A stretch of DNA of 64,000 nucleotides from Papilionanthe hookeriana x Papilionanthe teres (GCA_022702705.1 CM040423.1:127772295-127836294); one strand, 5' to 3'. Counted from the first letter of the stretch, positions 35,070 through 49,162 are shown. Numbers and translations: made by a program. The notes: generated from the sequence alone by a model not told the origin.

Positions 35070-37449
35070 TGTTGACCTCAATTTTGGTGAGGTCTTTTGC
35101 TTCTTCTTTAGTACTTAGGATCTAGCCTTAGGCATTTCCTTTGACTAATCTTAGAGGACTAGAAATGGAACCCACCATTTAGAATTCAAACTACTTCTTA
35201 ACTCCCTACAAACCCCACAATCTTGATTGTAGACTCTTAATCACCTAGAGGGTTGAAATCAAATGTGGAGATTTAAAGGATGAGTTCCCTATAGGACTTT
35301 TTGGCCTTAGGAATACCCTGGATGGCCTGGTCTGGTGAGGGTTGACTTGCACATACACTACACTCTCACACACATTCCAAGTCCTAAAACAACACTCTCA
35401 CCCAACTTGACTTCCTGACTCATGTAGGTAATTCATATGGATGGTCCTTAACCCATAAGCCCTTGGCTAAGAGGGTTAGGAACAACATAGTGAATGCCTC
35501 AAATGTGTCCTCTCATGACTCATATGGGCTTAATATGGCTTCATGGCTTCATGGATTCATGGCTCAACTAAAATGATTCTATTTCACTCAGACTTGATCA
35601 ATCTTCCTGTTTTCAAAATTTTAGTTTTTGACCCCCGGGGCCCCGGACCCACCAAACCTACCAAATACCCTTGAAATGACCCAATATTTGCAAAATTACC
35701 TAAATTACCCAAGATCACTCAAAATCAATCCTAAACACTTCCCATCACTCAAATTGACCATCTTTGGCCAAAAGTACCAAAATTTCCAAAAATACCCCTA
35801 ACCCCCCCCCACCCCCAAAATTACCAAAATACCCTTTTACCCCAAAAATCCAAAAATTCTAAAAATTCTCAGAAAATTTCAGAAAATCCCAAATATTTTA
35901 AATTTCATTTTTGTCAACTACACTATGGTCCAATTTTGCCAATTTACCCCACGTTTACTAAAACCCTAAATTTGACTCATTTTTAACCCAAGTGAACCCA
36001 ATGTCAAACCAAACCACCCCAATTGACCTCAATTTTGGTCCAATTCAATTCTAAACTTCAATTCAATATCCCCAATATAAATTTAGACCAAACCCAAGTC
36101 CAATTTGATTGACATTTGGGCCCAATTCCAATTTGGGGCTTAAGGCCCAATTTTGACCCATGACCCAAATTCAACCCAATTCAACTCCAATTGGCCCCAA
36201 ATCTTTTCTAAAACCTTCATAAAATCCCCATAAACAAAACACTAACTTGATTTTCCCAAAATTTGAACCTAAACACCACCCAAACCTAACCCAAAACAAA
36301 AATCCCTTAAATTGACCTAAGCCTAAACTTAACCCAAATGGGCCCAAATCCCAAAATTAGAGCCCAAACAAAGTTGAAAACTCTTTGTAACACTCCCATA
36401 AACATTTTTCAACATTAATTTTACACCAAATTCAACCTTAGCCCAACCTTACCCCAAGTTAGCCCAATTTGGCCCACCTTGGCCCGTTTACCAACAAAGC
36501 CCAAATTCAACCCAATTCTACTCCAAATCACACCAAATTGATTCCAAACCATTCATAAAACATCCCTAAACTAAACCCAACATTTATTTGGCATGCTCAT
36601 TCACAAAATTCTTCATCCAAAAGTCTATTTTGAAATATAAAGGCCCACCCATTTAAGCGTTTTAAAATGCCCACTTCCACCAAACCTAAAAGCCCAAAAA
36701 TTCATCCAAAGCCCACATGACAATTCCTTCTCATCATCCACTTGATAAAATAATTCCCTAAAGTTTAAAACATATGATTAAATCATTCCAAATAAGGATT
36801 TATCCAAATTCTGATCAAAAAGCCAAAATTCCTAAAATCAATTCCAATGAAATTGACTAAGCCATCCCCAAGCCCAAATGAAGCCACGAAGCCATCCTTA
36901 AGCCCCATGTAAAGCCATGAGAAGTTTGACATGTGACCATCCCATAAAAGGAAAGAGGAGGAGCCTCTTTAAGGATTCTCTTAAAGGTGATTAAACCTTT
37001 TCATGCTTCCCCTAAACTATGTTTAAACTTAAACATGCTTGGATAGTGACTTCTCCCCACTAATCTAGCTGACTCACCTGACCTCCCTCAGCCCAAACCA
37101 GAGCTTGGAGAGGTAAACCCAACCCATTTGCATGACTTGACCCATTTGGATCCAAAATCACCCCTCTCCCCATACCACTTAAAGCTAAATTCTTTACACA
37201 TGTCCATGGCTAATTGACTGCACCATTGCCAACCCCTGATCCTTCTGATTAAGATGGTGACCTAACCTTGCCGGCCAGCCTCTTGGGTCGCTAGAAAACG
37301 CCATGGCGGAGAGCTCCATGTGAGCCAAATTTTTTAATTCTTCCTTGCTGAGTTGTCCCAGTCCAATTGAACACCATGGTTGTTCTTCTCTTGCATAGAA
37401 CAACTGATCACAAGCATCAAACCCCCCTGGGAAGCCCTCCAGCCATGTC

Positions 37450-37457
37450 TATTTAAA
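37450..37457 (+). promoter_or_regulatory. TATA-like box of the solo LTR
   Basis: TATTTAAA at the position equivalent to 23224 and 48732, followed by CTCTCGGCC. Confidence 0.55.
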
Positions 37458-37879
37458 CGCACCACCCTCTCGGCCAAAAAGGTGTTGAACCAAACCTTAA
37501 CAAAACTCTGCTAAAATCACTCCAAATCCCTCTCCAGACATAGAGAACTTGATCCCTGCTGCAATCCAGCCCTAAAACCCTCTCTGTGAGTCAAATTTTG
37601 GAGTTGAAATTCAAGCCCAAAAACAAGACACTTCACCACAATTAGCCAATCTTCAAATTGATTGACTCTACACCTTCACCAGAGCAAGAGGAAAAGTTCC
37701 CCAGTAAAAGCCCCCTCACCAGGTCGGCCATTGCTTCCAGCCTCCAAGCTTTGTGATCGGCCTTGGTCACTTTTGTACGTAGGCATTTCCCTAGAGCAAG
37801 AGACTTTATCTGGAGCTTGCTTGGACTTAATCGAAGGTGACACAACCCTCAGATCGAAGCTTCACTTCTCTGAGCAAAG

Positions 37880-37881
37880 GT
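37880..37881 (+). other. Conserved splice-donor-like site in the solo LTR
   Basis: GAGCAAAG|GTATGAG, 430 bp downstream of the TATA-like box. Confidence 0.4.
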
Positions 37882-38355
37882 ATGAGCTCACTCTTCCTCC
37901 TGAGCTCCTGGAGATTCTCCATTTAGTTTGAATCAATTTCAATGCACCTTAACCGTATAGATGTGTTCGTCTCTTCAAGACGAATCGATAGAGTATAAGA
38001 ACACAAGAATCCATGGAGAATCGAGTGAGATCTTAGGGTTTTAGTGTGGATGGTCACGGGTGCACACCAGGCAGAGATGATAACCAGGAGCCGTTGGATC
38101 GTGCGTGTATCGAGCAGACAGTCGAGATCAAGCCGGACAACACAATGGTTCGTGAATGGCGGGCCCCCGTAGCGCTGACTCAGATGGCGTCGCTGAATCA
38201 CGGAGCGACGTGTGGGCTTTCTATCCGGACTAGAATGACGCAGGGCCGAGTCAGATAAGTAGAAAATTAGGATTTTTTTGGATTTATTTAAATACCAGAA
38301 TTTCAAAAATTCATATCTTTGCATAGAAAAATCACAAAAATAAAATAAAAATACC

Positions 38356-38371
38356 CTCTTGCTCAGTGAAC
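38356..38371 (+). repeat. 16-bp inverted repeat within the LTR, left arm
   Basis: CTCTTGCTCAGTGAAC; its exact reverse complement is at 40717-40732, about 2.3 kb away. The Tat-4 LTR has the same pair at 49639-49654 and 51906-51920. The Tat-2 LTR keeps only the left arm (24129-24144). Confidence 0.85.
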
Positions 38372-40095
38372 AGAGGAGAATAATGTGGAAAAGAAATCAA
38401 GTTAATTGGATGAGTATTTTATTTTAAATAATTTATTTACTATTTCCAATGTTTTGATTCTCCGTTTGCATAAACAATTCACCATGGCATGAGACCATAG
38501 GGCTTTTGAAGCCTCTGATCTTGGGAACATTCCCTGAATTTTTCAAGGTCAGAGGCCATCTCTGTGAAGAGTTAATGATTTTTCAAGTTCATGTCACTAT
38601 TTTAGGTGTTTTAATTCCAATAATTAGCATGTTGTAAAATAAATTCTAGGAAACTTTGGTGGTGTTTCTTAGGACCAGGGGACCCTATGAAAAATATATT
38701 TTGAGTTAATTCATTCATAATAACCTTAATTAACCTAAATTTCCAAAATTGAATTTAAATTAATTAGGGTTAACCAAACACCAAATTGACTTAAAAACAA
38801 TTCTCCATTGCTCTTTGGGGTCAGAGGAACCTTACATAAAATTTTGAAATCAATTGGACTTGATTAACCCCACCAAATGGATTGATTAAGCCTCATAAGC
38901 AAAAATGGAACTTAAAAAATTCATAACTCCAAGAATACTTTTCAAAAATTCACAAAAATAGTTTTGGAGCTTCTCTGATATCAGGGGAGTTCAGGAAAAT
39001 TAAAATTGAAATTTTTAAAAAAGTTGATTTTTCACAATATTTTAATATTTTAATCATTAAAAAATAATAAAAATCACAAAAATATTAAAAATCATAAAAA
39101 TGTCGCATTTTGATTCCTAATCACTTAGGAACAAACCAAATATTTTTCCTAAGTCTCTATGATAAGATATTGAATTTTAAAGGCTTAATGTAATTTTTAA
39201 TATTAAAAATTGAATTTTCAACCTTTTTCACTAAAATAATTCTAATAAATCAAAGAAAACTCAGAAAATTATAAAATTTGTTTCTATGGACTCCTTGAGA
39301 TCAGAGAAATTTATGAAAAATATAAAATCTATTTTTTAATTTTTATTTTATTTTAAAATTAATTAATACTCTAAAACTCAAAATAATTATAATAAATAAA
39401 ATATAATTTAAAAACTCACAAAAATTGGTTCAAGTGGTTCTCTAGTCATTAGAAACATCCCATAATTTTCTTAAGGACAGAAACTTTACCTTGGTCATGT
39501 TGTTGAATTTTATTTTAAAACCCCCATTTTCTACTAAAAATAATTATATAAATAAATTAAAGTCAGAAAAATCACATTTTCTCCTCTAATGTCTTAATTG
39601 AAATGTGAGTGAGGTGACATAAAAATTTCAAATTAATTTGAGCTCAATTTAGTGAGTTATGAAATAAATAGGCCTAAAAAAGCATAAAGGTAATAAAAAA
39701 TTTTAACCCTTAATTAAAATTTTAGGTTTAATCAAAATGGAGGGTAAAATATTTGATTTTAACTTTCTCTTCGATGATTGAAACTTAAGGAATTAAAAGG
39801 GTAGAAACACATTAAACACTTTGAAAATGTCAAAATGAAACTCTAATTAATTAAATGTTTAAATTTTGGAAAGAATATATTTAAAATTCGGATTATTAAA
39901 ATATGGATATTATTAAGAGGATATTCATTCTTTAATTTAAAAATCCCTAAATAAGTCACTTCAATAATATTTAGTTCTTAATTAAAAATTAAAATAATAA
40001 TCCAAATTAAATAAATTAAAAATTAAAAGAAGATAACCCTTAAATGAATTAAAGCTTAAAATGTTAAATGGTCCAATAATTAAAATCAAATTTAA

Positions 40096-40356
40096 AATCT
40101 TGGAGTTAAATTAAATTAAATTAAATTAAGTCAAGTCAAAGTTTAAATTAAATTAAATTAACACCTTAACAATTAAATTAAATTAAATTTAAAATATTGA
40201 AACTAAGATTAAATTGAATTAAAATTAAATTAAATTAAAATTAAATTAAATTAAATTGAATTAAAATTAATTCAAATTAAATTAAAATTAAATAAAAAAA
40301 TTTAAATTAAATTAAATTAAATCAAATTAAATTAAATTAAATTAAATTAAAATCAC
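40096..40356. repeat. (TTAAA)n-type microsatellite inside the solo LTR
   Basis: Imperfect TTAAA array at the same LTR position as 25840-26215 and 51340-51705, with more interruptions. Confidence 0.9.
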
Positions 40357-40716
40357 TTAACAACAAACCTAAATGAAATCATTATAAGTTAAATCAAAAC
40401 ATATCAATAATTTCAACACCTCTTTTTATCTAAGTAAATTTAAAACATAAACATCAATCTGAAATACTAAGATAATTGAAAGTTTAAAGGTTTAAATTTA
40501 ATCTAAAATAGTTTGAACACTATTCCAAACATAAAATTATTAATTAAAACCTCATAATTAAATTAAATCACTTTAAATCATTAACTCAAACTTAAAATTA
40601 AGGATGATTGAAATTCTCAATAAACCAACTTGCCCCTAAAGCCTTTAATTATTATAACTCTTAAATAGAGTATTAAGTGAGATGTCACTTCATTCATCAG
40701 GTAATCAAATACCCTA

Positions 40717-40732
40717 GTTCACTGAGCAAGAG
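40717..40732 (-). repeat. 16-bp inverted repeat within the LTR, right arm
   Basis: GTTCACTGAGCAAGAG, the complement of the arm at 38356-38371. The two arms bracket the AT-rich zone and the AAATT array. Confidence 0.85.
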
Positions 40733-42529
40733 AAAAAGTTTAACTAAACTCTTGGATGATTAATTCACATGTGCAACTAAATTTACTTGGACTCAAAATA
40801 ATCCCAGAAGTATTGAAAAGATGTTTAGGACTCATCCTAAGAACTTCCTCAATATGACGGGATGTTTTAGTAGAACAATTGAATTTAATTGTTCTTTGAT
40901 GAAGAAAATCATCCTTAAACCAAACCAACAATCTAGACGTCATAAGAGATGACTAGCAATAAGATTTGGAATTTGATAGACAACCAAAACCCTTCCCTTA
41001 GCTTTACCTAGGTATCTGTTGAAATATTTAAATGCCTTAACATGTGTTTTAAGTGTAGCTTGGGATGACTGGAAGACCCTCCAGGTACGCTTTTATTTTA
41101 TTGTAATTTACTTTAATGCAATTTACTTACATGCACTGTACTTTACCTTTTCTTTCTTGTTAAACAAGATTGTTGCATGAAAACCAAAACCTTTAGGATA
41201 GTCCCTGAACTGAAACCAAAACTAAATTAAAAATCATTGCAAGATAAAATTCACCGCCACAACATTCCAAATATAAAATGACTCAAAATTTAATCACAAA
41301 CAAAACAACAAAACTACAATTGTAACTAAATTAAAACGTCTCGTTGAATGATCGGGAATACATCAGATGATGTAACCCACGTGTTGCTAATGGGATTTCC
41401 CACGGTCTAAATGAAATTGTGAATCTCATTCAGTTGAGCTTAGCAAATTCATCTGGACTAAGTGAATTCGATGAAAATAACAGTGTCGGGATGAAGGAAC
41501 CGTGGGATCTTAATCGGTTCTATTTAAACAACTTTAAGATTTGTTTTAAATAAAATATTAAAGACACTTGGATTTTAAGATTTTATCTAAACTAAAACAC
41601 TTCTCTCTACTCCCGATTAACACCTTCTAAAACTAAACCTCTGCAACAACAAGGAGCTCGGAGCACGGTGGGCAACACGGCCATCTTCATCAACAAAACT
41701 TGTGTCTACATCTGCTAAACTATTTATTAGTTTTAAATAAACAAGCCATATGACTTCGAGGTAGTTTGCTTAGTGCAACATAATTCCTCAACTCTTCGTT
41801 AGGCATTTGCATAATCATGTTATGTAAATTAAGCCCTAACCGGTCTTAGGATTCTGAGGTAGTCGTTCGGTACGTCATAAACCCTTACATCTTCAAGGCT
41901 ATTTGTGTGATTATGTCACACAAATATAAGACCTAAATAAATAAAATTGGCAGGATTATAACATTAAATAAACTCCCAAATTGAAGCCAAGAAATAAGAT
42001 AGTTTGGGAAGTTGCCAAGATTCTTTTTGGATCCTCAGCTTCTCCTACTTCTCTTCCATTGGACTATTAAAATAAACTGTTCCAAATCTGAGCTAATCCT
42101 TTTTGAATTTTCCAAAATTCAATCCTTTGAAACCTTAAACTTTGAAATTCTTGGGAGCAAAACCACTGATCATTATCGAGAGTTTTCTTAAATGATTCCC
42201 GTCATTTAAGATGTAATAACTATAGGGGCTTGCCCTTATAGGGAACTTTAAGAACCCAGGTAATATAAACCCTGTTTAATTTCTTTATATTAAACAAGGG
42301 AACTTGTCGGCTTATAAAATTGGTTCACAGACCAAACGGATGTCACAAATCTTCTAGTTTATTTAACCGAGCCCCATCATCAAGCAGTGTGTCTATCCTT
42401 TGGGATAAATATATGGTTTGTGGTGCGGTGCTCGTTTATATAAACTATTTGGGATGTGAGATCAATTTGATTTCATATCTTAAAATTTTCAAACTTAAAA
42501 TTATTTTCAAAATCAAATGCTATGTTTTT

Positions 42530-42532
<3 letters not shown>

Positions 42533-42571
<39 letters not shown>
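42533..42571. repeat. (TA)n microsatellite near the LTR 3' end
   Basis: About 38 bp of TA, a length variant of the short TATATA found at the same place in Tat-1 (13840 region). Confidence 0.95.
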
Positions 42572-42573
<2 letters not shown>

Positions 42574-42660
42574 AATTAAATTTAAAATCTAAAATTCGCC
42601 GACAATTTCTTTAGGCGACCCCTTTTCAAAATACAACACAAACCTAAAAATATGTCGACA

Positions 42661-42665
42661 CCCCT
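42661..42665. repeat. Target-site duplication, right copy (CCCCT)
   Basis: CCCCT directly after the LTR end, identical to 35065-35069. Confidence 0.85.
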
Positions 42666-43744
42666 CTCGCACCTGTTCTTTGTCACTCTGATTCTTTCTC
42701 ACAATAACTTGCCTTTTCTCTCTAACCCTTTTGGCATTTTTCTGTCTCATTATTTACTTTCTCTATCTTTTAGTTCCCTTCCCCTTTTCTTCAACTCTAT
42801 CTCTCTCCTTTTATCTCTCTCTCTCTGTCTATTCTCTCACTCTATCCTCTGGTTCTCTCTCTCTTGTGCTCTCTCCTTCTCTACACCCTTTTCCTCTGCT
42901 TGACTCTTCCCTTTGATCTCTCTCTCACTCTTATTTTTTATTTCCTTATGTCTTCTCTCTTCTCTCCCATCTCTATTGCTCTTCCTTCTCTCTTTGGCTC
43001 GCACTCTCCCTCCTCATAATCACTCACTCTATATATCTCTCTCTCCCCATCACTCTCTCTCTTCCCTCTCTACCCCCTCTCTCTAGTTCTCTCATCTTCC
43101 TCCTTCATAATCTTTTATCTCACTCTCATGCACTCTTACTCTCTTTCTTTCACTTTTCTTTGTTTTCCTCTCACTTATCTCTCTCGATCTTTTCTCTCTC
43201 TTAATCTCAATCACGCTCACAATTTCTCTCTCGCTCACTCTATATCTCCCTCTTATCTTTGTCCTTAACTCTCACCATCACTATCTCTCTCTCACTAAAT
43301 CTCACTTTTTCTTATTTTTGTTCTCTTCTCTCTCACACTCCCTCTCCTTTTTACTCGCTTTATCTCCCTAAATCTTGCCCTATTCGCTCTCTCTCTTCGA
43401 CTCTTCCCAATCTCTCTCCACCTCTTTGTCTCTCAAGAACTTCTCTCTTCTCACACCTATTGTTCTTGCTCTCTCTATCTATCCCGCTCAATCTTTCCCA
43501 CCCTTTTCTTGCCATCTTACCCCTCTCTTAGTTTTTTGTCGTATCCCTCTTGATATTGCACTTTTTCTCACCTTTCTTCTCTCACACTATCTTCACTCTC
43601 CCACACTTCTTTCTCTCTCACTCGCCCTCCCTCTCTCTTTCTGACTCCTCATCTTCTCTCCCTCTGACAACTCTCACTGTCATCTCTCTTTCTGTTTCTT
43701 TCTAACTTTCTATCTCTTTCATACTACAATATTTCTAATTTCCT
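42666..43744 (+). repeat. Polypyrimidine arm, block C (continuation of block B)
   Basis: Reverse complement of block A 5430-6497 with many exact phrases, for example GACCTTCTCTTTAACTC-like text around 6360-6480 against 42680-42800. It resumes exactly where 35069 stopped, so blocks B and C are one locus. Confidence 0.92.
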
Positions 43745-46371
43745 AGAGAGAGGGAGAGAGTGAAAGAAAGAGAGTGGAGCTAGAAAATGAATGAGAGAGC
43801 ATGAGCGACAGAGCGAGCGATAAATGAAGGAAAAAAGAGAGACTAAGGAGAGAAGTGAGTGAGAGACCAGAGAAATAAAGAGATTAAAATAAAGAGAAGG
43901 GAGAGAGAGAAGAGAGAGATAATAAAGCGTAGAGAGAGAAGTGAAAGAGGGATGGAGCTAGGGACAAAAGGGAGATTGAGGGATTTAGGAGAGAGAGTGA
44001 GAGTAGGAGTAAGTGAGAGGAAAGAGAAGTGAGATAGCAAGAGAGGTAGGAATGGAGGGAGGGAGGGTGAGAGGTAGAGAGGGAAAAAATGAGATAAGGG
44101 AGGGAGAAATAGATGGAGGTAGAGAGAGGGAGAGAGTGAGAGAGAGAAAGAGAGAGATAAAGAGAAGAGCTCCACAAGAGAGAGAGAGAGAGAGAATATT
44201 ATGAGATATGGTGGGTGGGAGTAAAGGAGAGTGCAGATGAAAGAAATGGAGATGGAGAGAAAGTGACAGAGTGAGAGGAGGACGGAGAGAAAAATAGATG
44301 AAGAGCAAGAGAGATAGGGAGAAGGGAGAGGGATGGAGGGTGACATAGGGAATAATTTAGAGAGGCAAAGAGAGGGGAGGGAGAGAGTGGAGAGAGAAAA
44401 AGAGTGATAAAGAAAAAAGAGTGAGAGTGAAAGGAGAAGGGATAGAAAGTGAGAGAGAAGAAGATAAAGTGAGTTATAGAGTGATTGAAGGAGTAAGAGA
44501 GAGATAGAGTCAGTGAGATGAAGAGATGAAGAGATTGAGAGACAAAGAGATAAAGGGGACTTGGAAGAATGAGTGTGACATTGTGGTGGAGAGGAGTTAG
44601 TGAGAGAGCAACAGAGAAAAGAGTAAAAGAGAGAAGCGAGGAGCACAATGAGAGAGAGCAGAGGAATAATTAAGAGATATAGAGAGTGTGAATAATGTGG
44701 CGTTAATTGGATAGAGTTGAAGAAATCGATGCAGAGATAAAGAGCAAGAGATAGTAAGAAAAGTGAAAGAGAGGAGAGAGTGACAAAGTGGGAGAGAAGG
44801 AGAAAGAGTACATAAAGAAATAACAAGAGGAGAGAGAGCAAGAGAGTGATTGCATTAGAGAGAAAGAGATAAGAGCCAACAAATGAGAGCAAATGAAATT
44901 GAGAAGTGAGAGTAAGAGAGAGATGGAGGGAAGGAGAGAGCGAGGGAGGGAGAGAAAATGAGGTAAATAAAGAGTGAGAGAGAGAGAGAGGAGGGTGATA
45001 AGAGAAAAAATAGAAAGAGAGAAGTGGGAGCAAAAGTTAAATGGAGAAAGAGGAAGAGGGAGCAAGTGTGAGAGAGGTAGAGAGTGAGATAGAGATTTGG
45101 ATGGAAAGATAGAGTAAGAGAAAGAGAGAAGGAAAATGAAAAATAGAGAGGAGTGAGAGAAAAAGGGTAGATGGAGAAGATGATTTTGAGAAAGAGCTTA
45201 AACAGAGTAAGAAGAAGAAAAGAGGATGAGATGATAAGGCAAATAGAGACTAAAAGGGAGATATATAAAGATAGGTGAGATAGAAATATAATGAGTTATG
45301 AGGAGAGGAGAGAAGAGGAGAGAAAGGGAGAGCTAGTGAGATGAGAGAGAAGAGAAAGAGAGAGTGAGAGAGAGGGGAAAAGAGAGAGATTAGAGAGAGA
45401 ATACACGTGAGAGAGAGTGAGGGAAGGAGGGAGAGAGGGCAAGGGAAAGGGGACATAGAGAGAATGAGAGAGAGGAAGAGAGGAGAATGAGAGTGAGATT
45501 GTGTAGAGAAAGGAAGAGCGTGAGAGAAATGGAGAGAGATATAGTAACAAAACAGTAGATAGTGTGAGGGAGAAAGAAAAATAGAGCGGGCATGAATGAG
45601 GGAGGAGGACATGAGAATGTAGCATGGTGGAAGAGAAAGATGAAAAGGAGAGAGAGCATGTGAGTAGCATGGTGAGAGAGAGATGGCAAGAGAGGAAGAC
45701 AAAACAGGAGAGAGAGAGAGAGAGAGACAGAAAGAGAGCGAAAGACTAAGTGAGGGAGGGTGTGAGGGCGAGAGTGAGTAATGGAAAGAGAGAGTACAAG
45801 ATATAGAGATAGTAAAAAGGAAGTGGAGAAAGAGAGAAAGAGGTAGAGGGAGAACGAATAGTTTGAGAAAGAGAATGAAAGAATGAGGGAGATAATAGAG
45901 AGAGACAAATAAGTGAGAGGAAGATAAATAGAACAGGAAAGATATGGAGATTTAAGTGGATAGATGTGAGAAAAGAGGAGAGGAGAGAGAGAACAGGAGT
46001 AGTAGGGTGAGAGAGAGATGATATGATAAGTAGAGAGAGTGAGATAGAAAGAGGGGTAATGAGAGAGCTGAGTGACTAAGTAAATGAGAGAGAACAAGTG
46101 TGAACAAATAGAAAGCAAGAATAGAGGAGAGAGATGGAGGAAAGGATTCATAAGACAAGTTGAGTGGAGTGAGTGAGAAGGGAGAGAAGAGAAAGAGGAG
46201 AGAGCGAGAGATAGAGACAGTGTGAGAGAAAGAGAGAGATTGAATACATGATAGAGAGAGATAGGAAAGGGGAGACTGAGAGAAGGAGGGAGGGAGAAAA
46301 TAAGAGGAGAGCAGGTGACAATGAGATGGAGGTAGAAAGGCATTAGTGAGAGAAAGAAATAGAGATAAGAG
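43745..46371 (+). repeat. Polypurine arm, block C
   Basis: The strand switch at about 43744 is the same junction as 5422 in reverse orientation. The arm corresponds to the reverse complement of about 2740-5422. Clear pairs include 44160-44340 with about 4780-4960 and 46320-46360 with about 2730-2775. It is cut at 46371 by the Tat-4 LTR, preceded by AAGAG. Confidence 0.92.
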
Positions 46372-48731
46372 TGTTGACCTCATTTTTGATGAGGTCTTCT
46401 CTTTCCTCTTCAGTACTTAGGATCTAGTCTTAGGCTTTTCCTCTGACTATCCTAGAGGATTAGAATTGGGACCCACCACCTAGAAATTCAAACCACTTCT
46501 AAACTCCCTACAAACTCCACAAACTTGATTGTAAACCCCTAATCACCTAGAGGGTTGAAATCAAGTGTGGAAGTTTAAAGGATGAGTTCCTATAGGACAC
46601 TTTGGCCTTAGGACTGCCCTGGGTGGCCTGATCTGGTGAAGGGCTGACTTACACACAAACTACACTTATACACTACACTTTCACACACCTCCTAAAACCA
46701 CACCCATACCCAACTTGACCTCCTGACTCATGGAGGTGATTCACATGGATGGTCCTTAACCCCTAAGCCCTTGGCTAAGAGGGTTAGGAACAACATAGTG
46801 AATGCCTCAAATGGCTCATGTGGGCTTGATATGGCTTCATGGCTCAACACAAAATGGTTCCATTCCACTTACATTTACCCAATCTTCAGTTTTCCAAATT
46901 TTCAATTTTTGACCCCGGGACCCTACACCCGCCTAGCCTACCCAAAACCCTTGAAATTACCCAAATTTTTCAAAAAAATCTCCAAATACCCAAAATTCCC
47001 CAAAATCATTCCTAAACACTTCCCTCCACTCAAATTGATTATCCATAGCCAAAAATACCAAAAATTCCAAGAATACCCCCCAATACCCTCCAAATACCCA
47101 AAATGCCCCTCTTGACCCAAAAATCCAAAAATCTAGAAAATTCCCAGAAAATTCCAGAAAAACCCAAATATTCCCAATTTCATTTTGTCCAACCACACCA
47201 TGGGCCAATTTTGTCAATTTACCCCACTTTTGTCAAAATCCCCAATTTGACCCAGTATAACCCAAAATAAACCCAATGTCAAACCAAACCTACCCAATTG
47301 ACCCAAATTCTGGTCCAATTCAATTCTAAACTTCAATTCAACATCCCCAACACTAATCTAGACCAAATCAAAGTCCAATTTGATTGGCATTTGAATCCAA
47401 TTTCACGTTTGACCTTAAAGCCCAATTTGGACCCATGACCCAAACTTAGCCCAAACTAACCCAATTCAACTCCAATTAACCCCAAACCTTTTCTAAACCT
47501 TCCTTAACATCCCCAAAAACAAAACACTAACATAATTTGCCCAAAATTTGGACCCAAACCCCACTCAAATTCAACCCAAAACCAAAAAGCTCAATTTTGA
47601 CCTAAACCCTAATCTAACCCAAATAAGCCCAAACCCCAAAATCAAAACCCAACCAAAGTCAAAACCTCTTTGAAACACTCCCATAAATATTTCCCAACAT
47701 TAATTTTACATCAATTTCAACCCTAGCCCAACATTGGACAAAATTAGCCCAATTTGACCTACATTGGCTCATGTACCAAATGAACCCAAATCCAACCCAA
47801 TTAAAGCCCAAACCACCTTAAATTTATTCCAAATCACTCATGAAACATCCCTAAACCAAACCCAACAATTATTTGGCCCAAGCCTTTACCAAAATTTCAT
47901 CCTAAAGTCCATTTTAAAATCCAAAAGCCCACTTCCCTAAATCATTTTAAAAGCCCATCTTCACTAAATTTTAAAGGCCCAAACTTCATGCTAAAGCCCA
48001 TATGACATTCTTTTCATCACCCCATTAATTGATATCATCCCTTAAGTCTTAAATCAATCATCAAATAATCCTAAATTAGGCCTCATGCCAAAATCACCCA
48101 TAAGTCCCAAAAATTCAAAACCCTCTTTCATGTAAATGACCAAGCTTTGTCCCAAGCCATAGGTGAGCCAAAGACAAGCCATGTACAAGCCATATGAAGC
48201 CATGGGATGTTTGACATGTGACCATGCCCAAAGTAGCAAGAGGAGGGCACCCTATCTTAAACCTTCATTAGGCTTTTTAACCCCTTCCATGTTACACACT
48301 AAACCATGATTAGCCACATCACTTTAGATGGGGACTTCACCACCCCTTTCTAGCTGATGCAAATGATCCTCTCTCAGCCCAAATCAGCCATGGGGAGGTG
48401 AACCTAACCCAAAATCATGGCTTGGACCAAATCAAGCCAAAATGGCCTCTCCCCCATACCATTTTAATCCAAGCCCTTTACACATGTCCATGGCCAATTG
48501 ACTGCACAAACCTCCAGCCCTGACCCACCTGGACCTGAGGGTGACCCATGCTTGCCGGCCAGTGCTGGATCGCCGGAAAACACCACACCCGAGAGCTCAC
48601 ATGTGAGCCAACATTGAAATTCTCCCTTGCTGAGCTGTCCTAAGTCCAGTGGCTGCCATGGTTGTTCTTCCCTTAACCTAAGCAGCTGATCCCAGTCCCT
48701 AACTTCCCCTGGGAGGCCCTCCAGCCTCTCC

Positions 48732-48739
48732 TATTTAAA
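48732..48739 (+). promoter_or_regulatory. TATA-like box of the Tat-4 LTR
   Basis: TATTTAAA followed by CTCTCGGCCATGG, conserved with 23224 and 37450. Confidence 0.55.
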
Positions 48740-49162
48740 CACCACCTCTCTCGGCCATGGAAGAGGTGCTGAACCAACCTTAACTAAACTCTGCCAAAAT
48801 CATTCCAGACTACTCCCCACCCATAGAGAACTTGATCCCCACTGAAATCCCCCTGCCATTTCCTCTCTGTGAGCTCAATTTCAGAGTTGAAATCCAAGCC
48901 CAAAACCAGGACACTTCTCCATAGTGAGCCAATCCCCAAATTGATTGGTCCTACACCTTCACCAGACCAAGAGAAGAAGTTTACCAGCAAAAGCCCCTTC
49001 TCCAGGCCACCCATCTGTTCCAGACTCCAAGCTTTGTAATCGGCTGTGGTCGAAATCATACCTGGACAATTCACCAGACCAAGGGACTTCATCTGGAGCT
49101 TACTTAGACCCAATCGAAGGTGACACAACTCTCAGATCGAAGCTTCACTTCTCTGAGCAAAG

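Larger units (their letters stand above)
35070..42660 (+). mobile_element. Tat-3: complete solo LTR (7.6 kb)
   Basis: It begins TGTTGACCTCA and ends ATGTCGACA, is flanked by CCCCT on both sides and interrupts the satellite block, whose sequence is continuous when the LTR is removed. It matches the Tat-2 and Tat-4 LTRs throughout: G-poor zone 35600-36900, promoter zone 37000-38250, AT-rich zone 38270-40090, AAATT array, then the conserved 3' portion. No gag or pol is present, so it is a product of LTR-LTR recombination. This is a very long solo LTR. No gene is seen; short frames are not conserved. Confidence 0.92.

Noticed and set aside
35070..42660. The solo LTR as a complete element
   Set aside because: There is no primer-binding site, gag or pol inside, and the whole length aligns with single LTRs at 20819 and 46372.
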